A DNA stretch of 64,000 nucleotides from Aspidiotus rigidus (taxonomy: Eukaryota > Arthropoda > Insecta > Hemiptera > Diaspididae), in assembly GCA_035079385.1 (NCBI GenBank), contig JAVHKY010000023.1, forward strand, positions 5,348,001-5,412,000. The letters run 5' to 3'. The notes under the pieces are model-generated. The model did no database searches and was not told the origin of the DNA. It saw nothing but the letters and a program-made list of their open reading frames with translations. The translations under genes were made by a program, and so were the position numbers. Within the stretch, counting starts at the first letter, position 1. Every line of letters begins with the position of its first letter. Positions 1-11,026 of this stretch are shown here, in pieces.

Positions 1-1600
1 GATGATTCTCCATCCTGTTCTTTCTTTGACTTCCTGATGCATACAGCAAGGACACAATTTTTAATAAGAACTTTTTTTCTGTGGTAACTAAAATTTTTAT
101 TTATGGCTTAAATGTCATTCCTGAACTTGACGAATACTGAAAGTTGGAAGGCAATCAGTCGAGTGGTTCTTGAGACATAAGATGACAGACACACAACCTC
201 TCTGCTTCATGTTCGACTGAACATATACATGATATAATTACAACGTAATCATTGTTAGCACTCCGTAAAGAGCAGTGTGAAGTTTTTGCCCATTGGATGA
301 AGGAGCTGCAGTAGGCTATTTTGACTTTACTGTGGTCGCAGTTACCTGTAACACTGTGACGCGTTGCAAATATCACACAAAGAAGAATGCTTGATAACTG
401 GTGCAGCAGATGCAACGGTTGCAATGCAACCATGCAGTATGTCTAATTGTCTGAATGTGGCTCCTTTAAGGTATGCAGTTTTCTCACAATGCGCTGCTAT
501 TCCACATTATGAGTCAGGGTGACTACTGAAATTTGAAAATGGACTGCATGCTATTGGCAGGTCATTCCACACTTGCATTCTCGAAAATTCTAATCAAACG
601 TAAAAGAAGAAGAAAAAAAAATTATGGAACATGCGATACCAGGCTTCTTTCTTGAAAATGCATTTTTTATCATTTTCTAAAAAATTGTCAGAAACATACT
701 ATTGGCATGCACGCATGCTTGCGTGCTCACTCAAGCAAAAAACATGCTATTTGCATGTTTTGCATATCAGTAGACACTCTGTGGCCAAATTTAGCCCCCC
801 TTCAACATTATTCTAATATTGACATACTACATACCGCGGGCCAGCCCAACTCAACCCACCTCCAACAGTATCTAGTAATTAATTAAATCTAAATAATATA
901 GAGCGGAAAGATTGTTTGTCTGTCCTCTTATATCTCAAGAACGAACTAATTAATCGCTTTCAAACTTTCAGGATTTATTCATGTTATTCAGTTATAACTT
1001 CTAAGCCATAAGTGAAAATTTTAGCTCCGCAATAGACGAAAAGTTTTTATTAAAAATCTGTATTTTCGCTTTGTGCATCACTTGATGAAACGAAAAGGCC
1101 GAAGAAATACAGGATAGAGAATCACGTTCCATCCTCTATTTCTCTCTGTCTTGCGATTAAAACTCCGAATACAAAACAAACCGGCAGAATTCTTGATGTC
1201 ATCCAGCTTTGTCTTTTTCAGGGTGTTTACCAGAACAAAATCATCAGAAAACCCTTCAATTTTCTCACACATTTTCAAATTTATCCCTGACCTACCTCCT
1301 TCCATCAACATTTAAACTCAATTCTATTCTTCCGTTTTTCCTTCGAGGTAAGGCCCAGTAGCCATCCTCTTTCCAACCCCCCTTTTTTTTTTTTTTTATG
1401 ATCTACTTTCTTTAAATTCTAAAGAGCGATTAAATCATACTCATTTAATATAAGAAATCAAACTCGGCTCCAGTCCTTACAACGGATTGCTATGTCGGAG
1501 TACTATTTTTTTTTTTTTTTTAATTTATGCATGTGTGTAATTTTTTTCCCCCCTATTCTTTTTTTAGCGGGGAACCCGCTATCCATTTTGTTAGGAGATT
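1..1600. other. AT-rich stretch without a recognisable gene
   Basis: I see no splice-consistent or family-recognisable coding sequence. Short open frames occur on both strands, but none shows a known domain or sensible composition. Homopolymer T runs lie near 1383-1397 and 1506-1520. A short run of GGTTA units sits at about 1643-1656, just before the dispersed repeat block. Confidence 0.6.
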
Positions 1601-1659
1601 ACATCCTCAGAAAACGTCCGCGTCCACGAAGTTAGTAACCTAAGGTTAGGTTAGGTTAC

Positions 1660-2210
1660 GGGACTTAGAAGAATTTCGAGTCTCGAGCTATATATGAAAG
1701 GAGGGGGACTTAGAAGAATTTCAAGTCTCGAGCTATATATAATAGGGGGGGGGGGGATTTGGAAGAATTTTGACTTTCGAGCTACCGTCCGCCGTCCAAC
1801 CAAAAACTTGAAAAAAAGTTGAGACTCGAGCTATATATGATAGGAGGGGGACTTGGAAGAATCGTGACTTTCGAGCTATATATGATAGGAGAGGTACTTA
1901 GAAGAATTTCGAGTCTCGAGCTATATATAATGGGGGGGACTTGGAAGAATTTTGACTTTCGAGCTACCGTCCGCCGTCCAACCAAAAACTTGGAAAAATT
2001 TTGAGACTCGAGCTATAGATGATAGGAGGGGGACTTGGAAAAAATTTCGAATCTGAAACTATATATGATAGAAGAGGGACTTGGAAAACTTTTGACTCTC
2101 GAGCTATATATGACAGGGGACAAATTTTCCCAAGTCTCCCTCCTATCATAAATAGCTTGAGATTTGAGAAAAACTTGGACTTTCAAACTACATTATACTA
2201 GGCTTATTTT
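1660..2210. repeat. Tandem, degenerate repeat block (GAGCTATATATGATAGGAGG family)
   Basis: About ten copies of a unit of roughly 47-55 bp, built from TCGAGCTATATATGATAGG followed by a G run and GACTTGGAAGAATTTY. A longer module containing CTACCGTCCGCCGTCCAACC occurs at about 1781 and again at about 1962, so there is higher-order repetition of about 181 bp. The last part, from about 2115, contains the unit in reverse orientation. The short open frames on both strands here come from the repeat and are not genes. The same family is scattered elsewhere, at about 4740-4860, 14380-14570, 15890-16230, 22670-22770, 23290-23400 and 25120-25240. Confidence 0.85.
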
Positions 2211-2345
2211 ACGTCTAGGCCTTCTTTATACTAGCTTTATCTAGGTCTAGGCTTCCTTGAATTTTCAATACCAAATCCTATTTGACTCATAAAACAGATT
2301 CCCTGCGTTCCTCGTTTAACTTCGTTAAGGAAGCCGTCGTTTTTT
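2180..2345. repeat. Dispersed repeat shared with 15040-15190
   Basis: The segment from the TAGGCCTTCTTTATACTAGC motif through CTTCGTTAAGGAAGCCGTCG is repeated, with few changes, at about 15040-15190. Both copies join directly to the GAGCTATATATGATAGG family, so the two probably travel as one composite repeat. Confidence 0.75.
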
Positions 2346-3650
2346 TATATTGTTTTGTTTTGTTTTTTTGTTCTTTTTGTGTTTTTCTTTTATAATTTTT
2401 CTCTATAGTTAGATGTGAAAAAAAAAAAAAAAAAAAAAAAAGAAAATCCGAGACTTTCTGAAGATTTGACCAGAATTTTTTCGAGACCTCCTCTTTGCGG
2501 GACATTGGAAATCGTATTATGTTTTATCCATCTTCTCATTAGGCTCAGAAAACAAAAAATTCGAGTTGACCCAATTAAATTCTAGGGCAATCTTAGGCCT
2601 TTTCTAGAGAATCCGAGTCTTTTCCAGGATTCTGGGGTTTTCTGAGACCCTGATTTTTTGCGAATTGTGAAATTTGGAATGGAGTGAAATTAGAAAAAAA
2701 CCGAATTGAAAGATTTCATGAGAATAAACAAACGTATATGCAATCTCTCAATTCCGTTGCAGACAAGTGCAAGTCGAAGCACGGCTACACGAAGCTGTCT
2801 TTGCAATATTTTGCGAGTGTTCTGAGAGGTCCCCAAGCCCCTCGCAGCCAGTGCGAAGCACAAGTATGCATAGAAAGCAGGAAGTTTGTTCCTACCTATT
2901 TTAAGAATCATCCCGATCAATCGCTTTGAAAATTTTAGGATTTATCTGTATTATTCAGGAATGACTCCTATGCCATAATGGAAAATTTAAGTTCCTATAG
3001 AAAAAAAAAAGTTCTTATTAAAAATGGTGTCCTCTTTGTATACTTCACTTGACGCTAAGGAAGGTGAAGAAGAACAGAATATTTCCACCACATGCGCAGC
3101 AACGCAAGATTGAGAGTACAGTGTAGAGTCGCGGCTGGTTGTCCTCAAAGAAATTCTCTTACGAATAGTCAAATCGTTCAAGTTTTTCCTTTTTCCACGA
3201 CACGACGATAGGAACAAAATAAGAAAAATTTGTCGAATTTATGCAAAGGTTTACGACTTACAGTTGCAGATAATTTTAGGTAAAAGGAAGTTAAAATCAA
3301 CCAAACTTTGAAAAAAAAAAAAAAAAAAAAAAGCATCTACCCAATTTTACGAATTTTATCATCACACATCATTGAACTTATAATATGATAGAGTGTAGAA
3401 AGAATTAAATTACTTTTAAAGTAGTTTACCAGCATTATAGCGAATGAATCGATATTTTTCAAAAATTTCATCTTCGGTTCTCCTATTTTTTATTTATTTA
3501 TTTTTTTTTAATAATACGAGATCTCATATTCGCTACTCGGAAACTTTTTTACGTTTTCTCGATAACTTTTTCCGATAAGAATTCCATAGGTCAACACCAT
3601 TCGTTCGAAACTAGTGGGCGAGAAATGCGACGAATATAGAGAGACAAGAT
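2346..3650. other. Gene-free interval with long A/T homopolymers
   Basis: Poly-A runs lie at about 2418-2440 and 3310-3331, with AT-rich sequence around them. Short open frames at 2684-2929 (plus) and 2987-3217 (minus) have no recognisable domain and I do not annotate them as genes. Confidence 0.5.
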
Positions 3651-3659
3651 AGGAAAAAG

Positions 3660-5372
3660 TTCGCATCGTCGAATTGTAACTAAAACGGCTGAGTAAAACT
3701 TGAAAAAAGTTTGAAGAATCACAGATGCGGTTTACGGTTGTCGATGAAAAGGAATCATAAGATTGAAGGAAAATTTGTCCAAGATTGGAGAAACGTAGAT
3801 CTTTGACTTCGTATAACGCGAGTACGAAAAAATCATACCCTTATTTTTCAAGTACCACCGTCTTCAGTTTGTTTACCCCTTAAACAACCAACTGTCCGTT
3901 TCGATCTAACCTATAAATCCCACCATCCGACAATATTAGAGCATTACTGACAGATTTTCCGGGCCCTACACTATACCTTAGGGACAGTTCAAAATCTAAA
4001 AATAAAACTGGCTATGCCTACTCCATAGATGGGACTTTAGTTTCTCGTCGTATATACAGGACAATGCCTCAGTATTCACGGCTATTCAAGCACACTCTGC
4101 CCGTCGAGTTTATAAACTTCGCTATTGAATGGCTCGTAAATAAAATGAAATATGTACCGGTAGAAAAAAGTTGAAAGATGGTGAACTTGAACGATGTTTC
4201 TTTTTTCATCACAGTTACCCAGATGCTTTCCTAATTGCCTTTTCAACGAAATACTGCAAGTTAACGACATTCGGTTCAAGACAGTCAGCAGCTTAGGGAA
4301 AAGTTTCTAGAGCGATAAATGCACACGAGTTTCAAGTGGGACAAAGGAAATTGAATTCAAAAGAGAGGCTACGAGAGACGTATGCTCAAGATTTGTAATA
4401 ATGATAAAAATAGGACTTCATCTTCAATCAATAATCATTTTGGGATAATACGAAAAATTAAATTATCTCATTCTGAAACAGTGGCTGAGCGAAGCAGAGC
4501 TTATCGGAGGGGTCCCAATCATCCCAGGGCACGAAAAATTTGCTCTAAAATACCATTAAGATAACCGAAAACAGTGAAATATTAAATAAATTTTTATTAA
4601 AAACATCATTCGACAATTTTCTGGCTACACCACCGTTCTAAATTTACTTGATTCTGATTTAAAATTTTAGTATCAATATATTGACTTCGAGATTGTTTCA
4701 TGAAAGGTCATTTGAAAATTGTTGCCGTCCGCTGATCCTTAGCCTCGGTACTGCAGGAAAAAGTTTGAACTTTCGAGCTGAAGTGGACTCGAGATAATTT
4801 TCATCATCAAGCCGTACAAATCAGATGAGGAACTTGGAAATATCTCGATCATCAAGCTATACTGACTTCTTCTTTCTTCTCCTTTCAACCCGTTGACTAA
4901 GGAGAGTTATTTTCAAGTACACGTAGTGAGAGTCTGAAGGAATTGTAAAATGGGAAGAAAAAGGAGTGGAATTCTATAAAATAGGTTCACTATTCCTCTT
5001 TCAATTAATTCCGTTAACGAAATCACAATTTGTTGAAGCACCATCTTTAGAGTTCCTCTATTCAAGTATTCCAAAATTTTCTGATCACTTTTTCGACAAG
5101 AATACCAAAATTGAGAGACTTGGAGTGAAGATACAAACGAAACAAGAAAAAATTTCAAGAGTTTCATAGCTTTTGATGGTGAAAGGAAAATGAAATTTAT
5201 GCGAGCTCAGACTTTTTTCGTACTCGCGTTATACGAAGTCAGAAATTTATTTTCGACAAATTTTACTTCAATTTTAGAATTCCTTTTCATCGAAAACCGT
5301 TACCCGCAACTGTGATTCTTCGAACTTTTTTCGCGTTTTACTCAGCCGTTTTGGTTACAATTCGACGATGCT
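3660..5372. repeat. Inverted-repeat pair with about 170-bp arms and a 1.37-kb spacer
   Basis: The left arm is about 3660-3840 and the right arm about 5212-5372. The arms share GACTTCGTATAACGCGAGTA (left) and its reverse complement (right), the GCATCGTCGAATTGTAAC outer end, and ACGGCTGAGTAAAACTTG. The spacer contains no recognisable gene. The flanks just outside the arms (AAAAAGTTC and TTTAAAACA) do not match, so I see no clear target duplication. A decayed DNA element is the simplest reading. Confidence 0.7.
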
Positions 5373-5429
5373 TTAAAACAATTAAGAATAAGGCTAAATT
5401 CTTCAACTAATCTAATTTACCGAAGCCTG

Positions 5430-5485
5430 TAAAGTAATTAAAAAAAAAAAAAAAAAAAGGAAAGGAAAGGAAAGGAAAGAAAAAG
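5430..5485. repeat. Poly-A plus (GGAAA)n microsatellite
   Basis: An A run followed by repeated GGAAA units. It is a simple-sequence repeat with no other content seen. Confidence 0.85.
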
Positions 5486-5730
5486 AAAACGCAAACGTTT
5501 TGACGATAAAATCTACCCGCAAGACATCAATGGTAACTTCTAGTTTGTGTAAAAAATCTTATTTTTCGCTGATAAAATTCATTTGCGTCGAGCCGAAATT
5601 ATTTTCGAAGCGAGAATATTTCATCTTCGCTAATCCTGTGCGGCGATCCGTAAAAATAAATGATCGAATAGAATTTGAAAAATCTCCTCACAAAAGATAT
5701 ACATTTTCTAGAATGAAATTCGATACTCAC

Positions 5731-5831
5731 TTATTTTCGGTATTACTTATGGATTGTCCGACGAACACGATTAATAAAATAAACACGACTAACAACACGA
5801 GTATGAAACAAATCGCGATCGCTGAAACCAT
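5731..5831 (-). CDS. Candidate first coding exon of an unidentified signal-anchored protein
   Basis: On the minus strand an ATG at 5831 opens 33 codons. They start MVSAIAICFILVLL, continue with about 24 uninterrupted hydrophobic residues, and end in a polar tail (QSISNTEN). The frame then meets a strong splice donor, AA|GTGAGT, with the exon ending at 5731 in phase 2. A signal peptide or signal anchor followed by an intron is the natural reading. A TATA-like element and an initiator-like CCAGTG lie about 240 bp upstream. I could not find a convincing second exon at lower coordinates, so the rest may be beyond a long intron or outside the window. The product is unknown. The alternative is chance hydrophobic coding in AT-rich DNA, although the donor match and promoter-like sequence argue against that. 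Confidence 0.4.
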
Positions 5832-6060
5832 TGTGAAAGCCGTGGATACGAAAATTTCACGACGAAACAAAGTTTCTCGTCAAAATATTTAAAACAATAA
5901 AAATAATAGAAAACGAACCAAACGAACGAAAAAAATCAGTTGAATAATAAAAAAAAGCAAACAAATTCCAGCCCGGAAGCGGCCGGCTACGAATAAATTG
6001 GATGAAATGTGCGAAAAAGACAAGCGCCACGTTTACGATAGGCATTTAAGATGGTAACGA

Positions 6061-6096
6061 CAGCACTGGGAGAAACGTGGAGCTTTCATATAAAAC
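6061..6096 (-). promoter_or_regulatory. Possible TATA plus initiator core promoter for the 5731-5831 exon
   Basis: Read on the minus strand, TTTTATATG at 6095-6087 precedes an initiator-like CCCAGTG with its A at 6067. The spacing is about 25 bp, as expected for a TATA/Inr core promoter. The TATA-like sequence reads as TATAAAA on the plus strand as well, so direction rests on the initiator and on the downstream exon. This is weak evidence without transcript data. Confidence 0.25.
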
Positions 6097-6761
6097 CACA
6101 GGGTGGCTCAAAATGACAACGTCAGCCGCAGGTTACGTTCGGAAACGGGAAGGGATAAAATATTGATTACTCGCCGAGAAAGTTTTGTTTTCCTTTGAAT
6201 AGCGAGGCTCAGAAGACTATTCGCGTTAAATGATTTTACTTATTAATTTTTTTCGTCTAATTTCCGTCCGAATATCGCGCTAATCAAAATCGAAAAATGA
6301 AAGCGACGAGAAAAGCTCACGTACATGGGCGTTCGAAATTTTTTCGAAGCGGCTTATAGGATCACGTAGCGTTAAGATTTAAAAAACTTGAGAGAAAATC
6401 CTTCATCAAGATGATGGTTTGGACTAATTGTAGCAAACGAGATGCATTTCTGTTTATTTTTGAAGCGTATTTCAAGCGTTACCTTTTAAAAACGAGGTGC
6501 TACGCAATATTTCACGAGATTTTCACGAGAATACAAGAATTTTCTATCGTTACTTTCGGATAAATAAAACTGGATAGAGGTTTAAAAACCTGAATTCTCG
6601 ATTTCTCTGGAACTTCAAATTTTTGTTGCTACTTCAGTCTCTAATCTTAAGAAAGCATTTATTTTGTCCAAAAATTACGAAGTATCTACGGAATAAATAT
6701 ACATATTTTTTAATTTTTTCTAACAAGCAACAAAATTACAAGATCATAGCTCGACGATAAG
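6097..6761. other. AT-rich interval with no recognisable feature
   Basis: No open frame with a recognisable domain, no inverted repeat and no RNA gene seen up to the left end of the foldback element at 6762. Confidence 0.5.
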
Positions 6762-7429
6762 AAAGGCTCTAGCCGGGTAAGGGGGGAAAATGGCCTTGGT
6801 CGGAAAATGTTTCAAATGCCCGTCAAAATGTTGTCCCCGATGAGAAAACTGGAAATCCAAAAGATTGGACCCATCCGCTCACCCACATGGGCTGCAGAGT
6901 GATTTTTAGGCCTAAAATCCAATTGACTATATCTCAGCCAATAATAATCGCACAGCAATGAAACTTGAGGACATTTTAGTATATGTGAACGTTCATCCAT
7001 GGTATTTTTTTCAAAAAAAACCATTCATATTTTCCCTAGTTTCTAGCTATAACAAAACTTCAAACTCGAATAAAAAAAAAATCGGGGGGGAGGCACCTGG
7101 GGAAAATCATTCATTTGAAGCGCCATACCCTCTACTACAACATACATGAGTACCATAGTCCTCGGTGAGGTGAAACATTCCCAAAAAAATCAATATTTAA
7201 TGAATTTCTGTGATTTTTCCATGAATAGCGGGGTGAACTATGACTGCTACCGCAATAGACCGCCAGAAATCAATGGTCAATGTTCGAGGTGAAAAATACG
7301 CACTCCTCCATGAGATGAAATGGGAATGTTGATAGAACAAAAATATATTTTTAGTATTTCGTTTATCGATTTTGTCAATTCTTATGTAAACACGTCCACC
7401 GATTAGGTTGAGTACGTTAGATTGAGAAA

Positions 7430-7960
7430 AATAGTTGAAAAATTCTCCAGTCGCTGGAACACTCTGAAAATAGAAGAGAAGTGAGAAAATCCACTTTTTC
7501 ACCCTGGAGGACCGTGAGTTTTGGTATTTCATTCATCAAATAGGTCAGTTCTCACGTAAACATGTTCGCCGAGTTTAAAAAAAATAGTCAAAAAATTCTC
7601 CAGTTTCCGGGATGCCCTGGAAATAGTAAAAACTCCAGGTAATCCACTTTTCCAACATGGAAAACCGTGATTTTTCATATTCTGTTTATCAACAAGGTCA
7701 ATTCTTATGTAAATACACATACATCCGCCGAGTTTGTCAATAAATTCTCCAGTTGCCGAAACGGTCCAGAAATACCAAGTTCAGAAAATCCACTTTTTCA
7801 ACATGGAGAGCCCTGATTTTTGGTGTGTTCTTCATCAATTAGATCAAATCCTATGTTAATGAGTCTTACAAGTTGGAAAAAAATAGTCAATAAATTCTCC
7901 AGTCGCTAGGACGCTCTGGAAATAGTAAAAAACCGATACACACCCACCCCCAAGATTCAT
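7430..7960. repeat. Left tandem array of the foldback element (about 152-bp unit)
   Basis: About four degenerate units in the orientation opposite to the right array. Each contains the reverse complement of GAGAATTTTTTGACTATTTT and of GAAAAAGTGGATTTTC. Units differ more from one another than the outer arms differ between the two sides. Confidence 0.75.
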
Positions 7961-8002
7961 TTCCTTTACTTTAAAGTGTTGAATGTTTATTTTTGTTCCC
8001 CT

Positions 8003-8222
8003 GAAGTCGTAGAGGTACAAACTGTGTTACTGGGAGCCGTGCACATCCATGAAATGCAGGAATCTCCTCTCGAGTTGAGGTGACAATGCTTCAAATATTG
8101 GAATTCATGAGCATGACAATACAAAGGAGATGATTGTCTTCTTGTGTCTCGGAAAAGGATTCCTCCACATCATGCGAGTGCACGGCTATCAGTAACACAA
8201 TTTGTACCGCTGCGACTCGAGG
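8003..8222. repeat. Central palindrome of the foldback element
   Basis: The 30-bp segment at 8015-8044 (GTACAAACTGTGTTACTGGG onward) pairs with 8178-8207, with only three mismatches visible. Weaker pairing extends outward to about 8003/8222 and inward through CAGGAATCTCC. It is a unique, non-repeated core between the two tandem arrays. Confidence 0.8.
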
Positions 8223-8289
8223 GAGGAAAAGTAACACATGAATCATTGTGGCGGGTGTGTATCTTTGATTTTTTAATATTTTCAGAGCG

Positions 8290-9340
8290 TTCCAACGACT
8301 GGAGAATTTTTTTCAATTTTTTTAAAACTCGGCGTAACTGTTCTTAGAGGAATCGACCATACCAATGAGCGTCTGGAGAATTTATTGAATATTTTTTTCG
8401 AAATAGGGATGTATTTACTCAAAACTTGACCTTATTGATAAATAGAATATAAAAATCACGATTCTCCAAGTTGAAATAGCAGATATTTTTAATTTTTCAT
8501 TTTCAGACTATTCCAGCGACTGAAGAATTTATGGACTATTTTTTTCAAACTTGGCGGAGGTATTAACGTAAGATTTGACCTTTTTGATGAACAACATACC
8601 AAAAATCAGGGCTCTCCATGTTGAAAAAGTTGATTTTCTGGATTTGGTTCTATTTCCAGATCGTTCCAGTGACTGGAGAATTTATTGACTATTTTTTCCA
8701 ACTCGGCGGATGTATGTGTATTTACATAAGAATTGACCTTGTTGATAAACAGAATATGAAAAATCACGGTTCCATGTTGGAAAAGTGGATTACCTGGAGT
8801 TTTTACTATTTCTAGGGCACCCCGGAAACTGGAGAATTTTTTGACTATTTTTTTCAAACTCAGCGGACATGTTTACATAAGAATTGAACGAATTGTGGAA
8901 TAAAATACCAAAACTCACAATTCTCCAGGGTGAAAAAGTGGATTTCCCCGATTCATTGTCATTTCCAGACCATTACAGCGGCTGGAGAATTTTTTGACTA
9001 TTTTTTTCAAACTTGGCGTACATGTTTACTTAAGAATTGACCTAATTGATGAACGCAATACCAAAACTCACGGTCCTCCAGGGTGAAAAAGTGGATTTTC
9101 TCTAATTTGTGTCATTTCCAGAACGTTCCAGCGACTGGAGAATTTTTTGACTATTTTCTTCAAACTCGGCGAACATGTTTACGTGAGAACTGACCTATTT
9201 GATGAATGAAATACCAAAATTCACGGTCCTCCAGGGTGAAAAAGTGGATTTTCTCACTTCTCTTCTATTTTCAGACTGTTCCAGCGAATGGAGAATTTTT
9301 CAACTATTTTTCTCAATCTAACGTACTCAACCTAATCGGT
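8290..9340. repeat. Right tandem array of the foldback element (about 152-bp unit)
   Basis: About six units. The landmark around CACGGTCCTCCAGGGTG or its variants recurs near 8451, 8600, 8758, 8907, 9061 and 9213, giving spacings of about 149-158 bp. The outer units are the most alike. Confidence 0.8.
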
Positions 9341-10009
9341 GGACGTGTTTACATAAGAATTGACAAAATCGATAAACGAAATACTAAAAATATATTTTTG
9401 GTCTATCAACATTCCCATTTCATCTCATGGAGGAGTGCGTATTTTTCACCTCGAACATTGACCATTGATTTCTGGCGGTCTATTGCGGTAGCAGTCATAG
9501 TTCACCCCGCTATTCATGGAAAAATCACAGAAATTCATTAAATATTGATTTTTTTGGGAATGTTTCACCTCACCGAGGACTATAGTACTCATGTATGTTG
9601 TAGTAGAGGGTATGGCGCTTCAAATGAATGATTTTCCCCAGGTGCCTCCCCCCCGATTTTTTTTTTATTCGAGTTTGAAGTTTTGTTATAGCTAGAAACT
9701 AGGGAAAATATGAATGTTTTTTTTTTTTGAAAAAAATACCATGGATGAACGTTCACATATACTAAAATGTCCTCAAGTTTCATTGCTGTGCGATCATTAT
9801 TGGCTGAGATATAGCCAATTGGATTTTAGGCCTAAAAATCACTCTGCAGCCCATGTGGGTGAGCGGATGGGTCCAATCTTTTGGATTTCCAGTTTTCTCA
9901 TCGGGGACAACATTTTGACGGGCATTTGAAACATTTTCCGACCAAGGCCATTTTCCCCCCCTTACCCGGCTAGAGCCTTTTAATGTGTATGATACAAAAT
10001 CAACCATTA

Positions 10010-10237
10010 TTACAGGGAGTTGGAGCAGTACTCCTTAGACTAGACAACACAACTGCTATCGTTTATGTAAATAGGTTCGGGGGAACGCAGGTAGAGGACC
10101 TTAATCACCTAGGCAGAAAGATATGGCAGTGGTGCGAAAGAAGAAACACATCCTTACAAGCATCCTACATTTCCTCAACAGAAAATTGGGAAGCAGACGC
10201 AGAATCGAGGCTTGAAAAACCGGAAACAGGATTCTAA
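10010..10237 (+). pseudogene. RNase H remnant of a DIRS-type retrotransposon
   Basis: The translation contains LLRLDNTTAIVYVNRFGG, then KIWQWCERRN, ASYISSTEN and ADAESR. This order of motifs is typical of the RNase H domain of DIRS-group elements. The reverse transcriptase that should precede it is missing, because the foldback element ends at 9980. It is followed at 10371-10643 by frameshifted sequence with VVPHWPHQPWFPL, which usually sits between RNase H and the recombinase in this group. It is a decayed internal fragment of a mobile element with no host function. Confidence 0.75.
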
Positions 10238-10370
10238 TTGTCAAACCAAGCGTTCGATAAGATACAAAAAACCGTTGGAAAACCTCATACCGATGATTTT
10301 GCTTCTAAAATCAACAATAAATGCCCCACCTATTGCTCCTGAAACCCTGATACAGGAGCACTAGCAACGG

Positions 10371-10980
10371 ATGCGTTTATTATCTCGGAAAAACAGGTTT
10401 TTCTATGCTTTTCCCCCCTTCTGTCTCATTTTACGAACATTGCAAAAATATGAGGGACGACGTATTCTGGTAGTTCCACACTGGCCGCACCAACCCTGGT
10501 TCCCCCTCTCCCAAGATCTGCTATGCGCACCACCACTAATGTTACCGCCTGATACTAATCTACTTATTTATTCCGATAGGGCCCCACACCAGCTACACCA
10601 AAACCTTTCACAGGTGGAAGGCTACTTGTCAGGCAAGCACTAATGGCACAAGCACTACCACGATGTCCACGACATAATGATCGCAGCAATTCGGAACTCA
10701 ACCTTGTCTACATCCAGCGGACACCTAAGAAGCTGGTGGCAACACTGCTATTCACAAGGGATATCACTGTTCAATCCACAAGTGCCGCAAGTGCTCCCCT
10801 TCTTAACTTCTTTATTTGGCAGAGGAAGAGCCTACAACGCTATGCTAGGCGGAAAAGCCGCACTTAGCCTCATCTTACCAACAGCAACCATGGAAAACAG
10901 GCATTTAAGACGACTTTTTACAGGAATGCAAAAAATACGGTCTGCAAGACCCAGATATGAATACACCTGAAACCCCCAAA
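10371..10980 (+). pseudogene. Linker region of the DIRS-type element, frameshifted
   Basis: Overlapping short frames at 10371-10643 and 10643-10970 carry VVPHWPHQPWFPLSQDLLC-like sequence and the N-terminal part of a recombinase-like region. Frame changes break the continuity. The position between the RNase H and recombinase parts supports the assignment. Confidence 0.6.
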
Positions 10981-11026
10981 AAATTCTAAGCATCTCCAAT
11001 CTCAACCAGCCAACAACAGACTGACT

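Larger units (their letters stand above)
6762..9980. mobile_element. Foldback element, 3.2 kb, with long inverted arms and internal tandem arrays
   Basis: The ends are exact inverse copies, AAAGGCTCTAGCCGGGTAAG at 6762 and its reverse complement ending at 9980. The arms stay nearly identical for about 775 bp (6762-7535 against 9206-9980), which is why the same short open frames appear twice in opposite orientation. Inside, both arms consist of tandem copies of a unit of about 152 bp recognisable by CTCCAGGGTGAAAAAGTGGA. About six units lie on the right (8290-9340) and about four on the left (7430-7960). The centre forms a further palindrome (8003-8222). No transposase-like protein is visible, so it would need another element's machinery. 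The flanks (ACGATAAG and TAATGTGT) give no clear target duplication. It abuts the DIRS remnant directly. Confidence 0.85.

Noticed and set aside
1643..1656. Short GGTTA run resembling the insect telomere repeat
   Set aside because: Only about three units, with unique and dispersed-repeat sequence on both sides. This is common in insect genomes and not a telomere.
7197..9541. Identical 111-codon frames at 7197-7532 (minus) and 9206-9541 (plus), looking like a duplicated gene
   Set aside because: They are the two inverted arms of one foldback element, have no recognisable domain, and run into the tandem array.
6762..9980. A short target duplication (TAA) around the 6762-9980 element
   Set aside because: Three matching bases at inconsistent offset from the ends are expected by chance.
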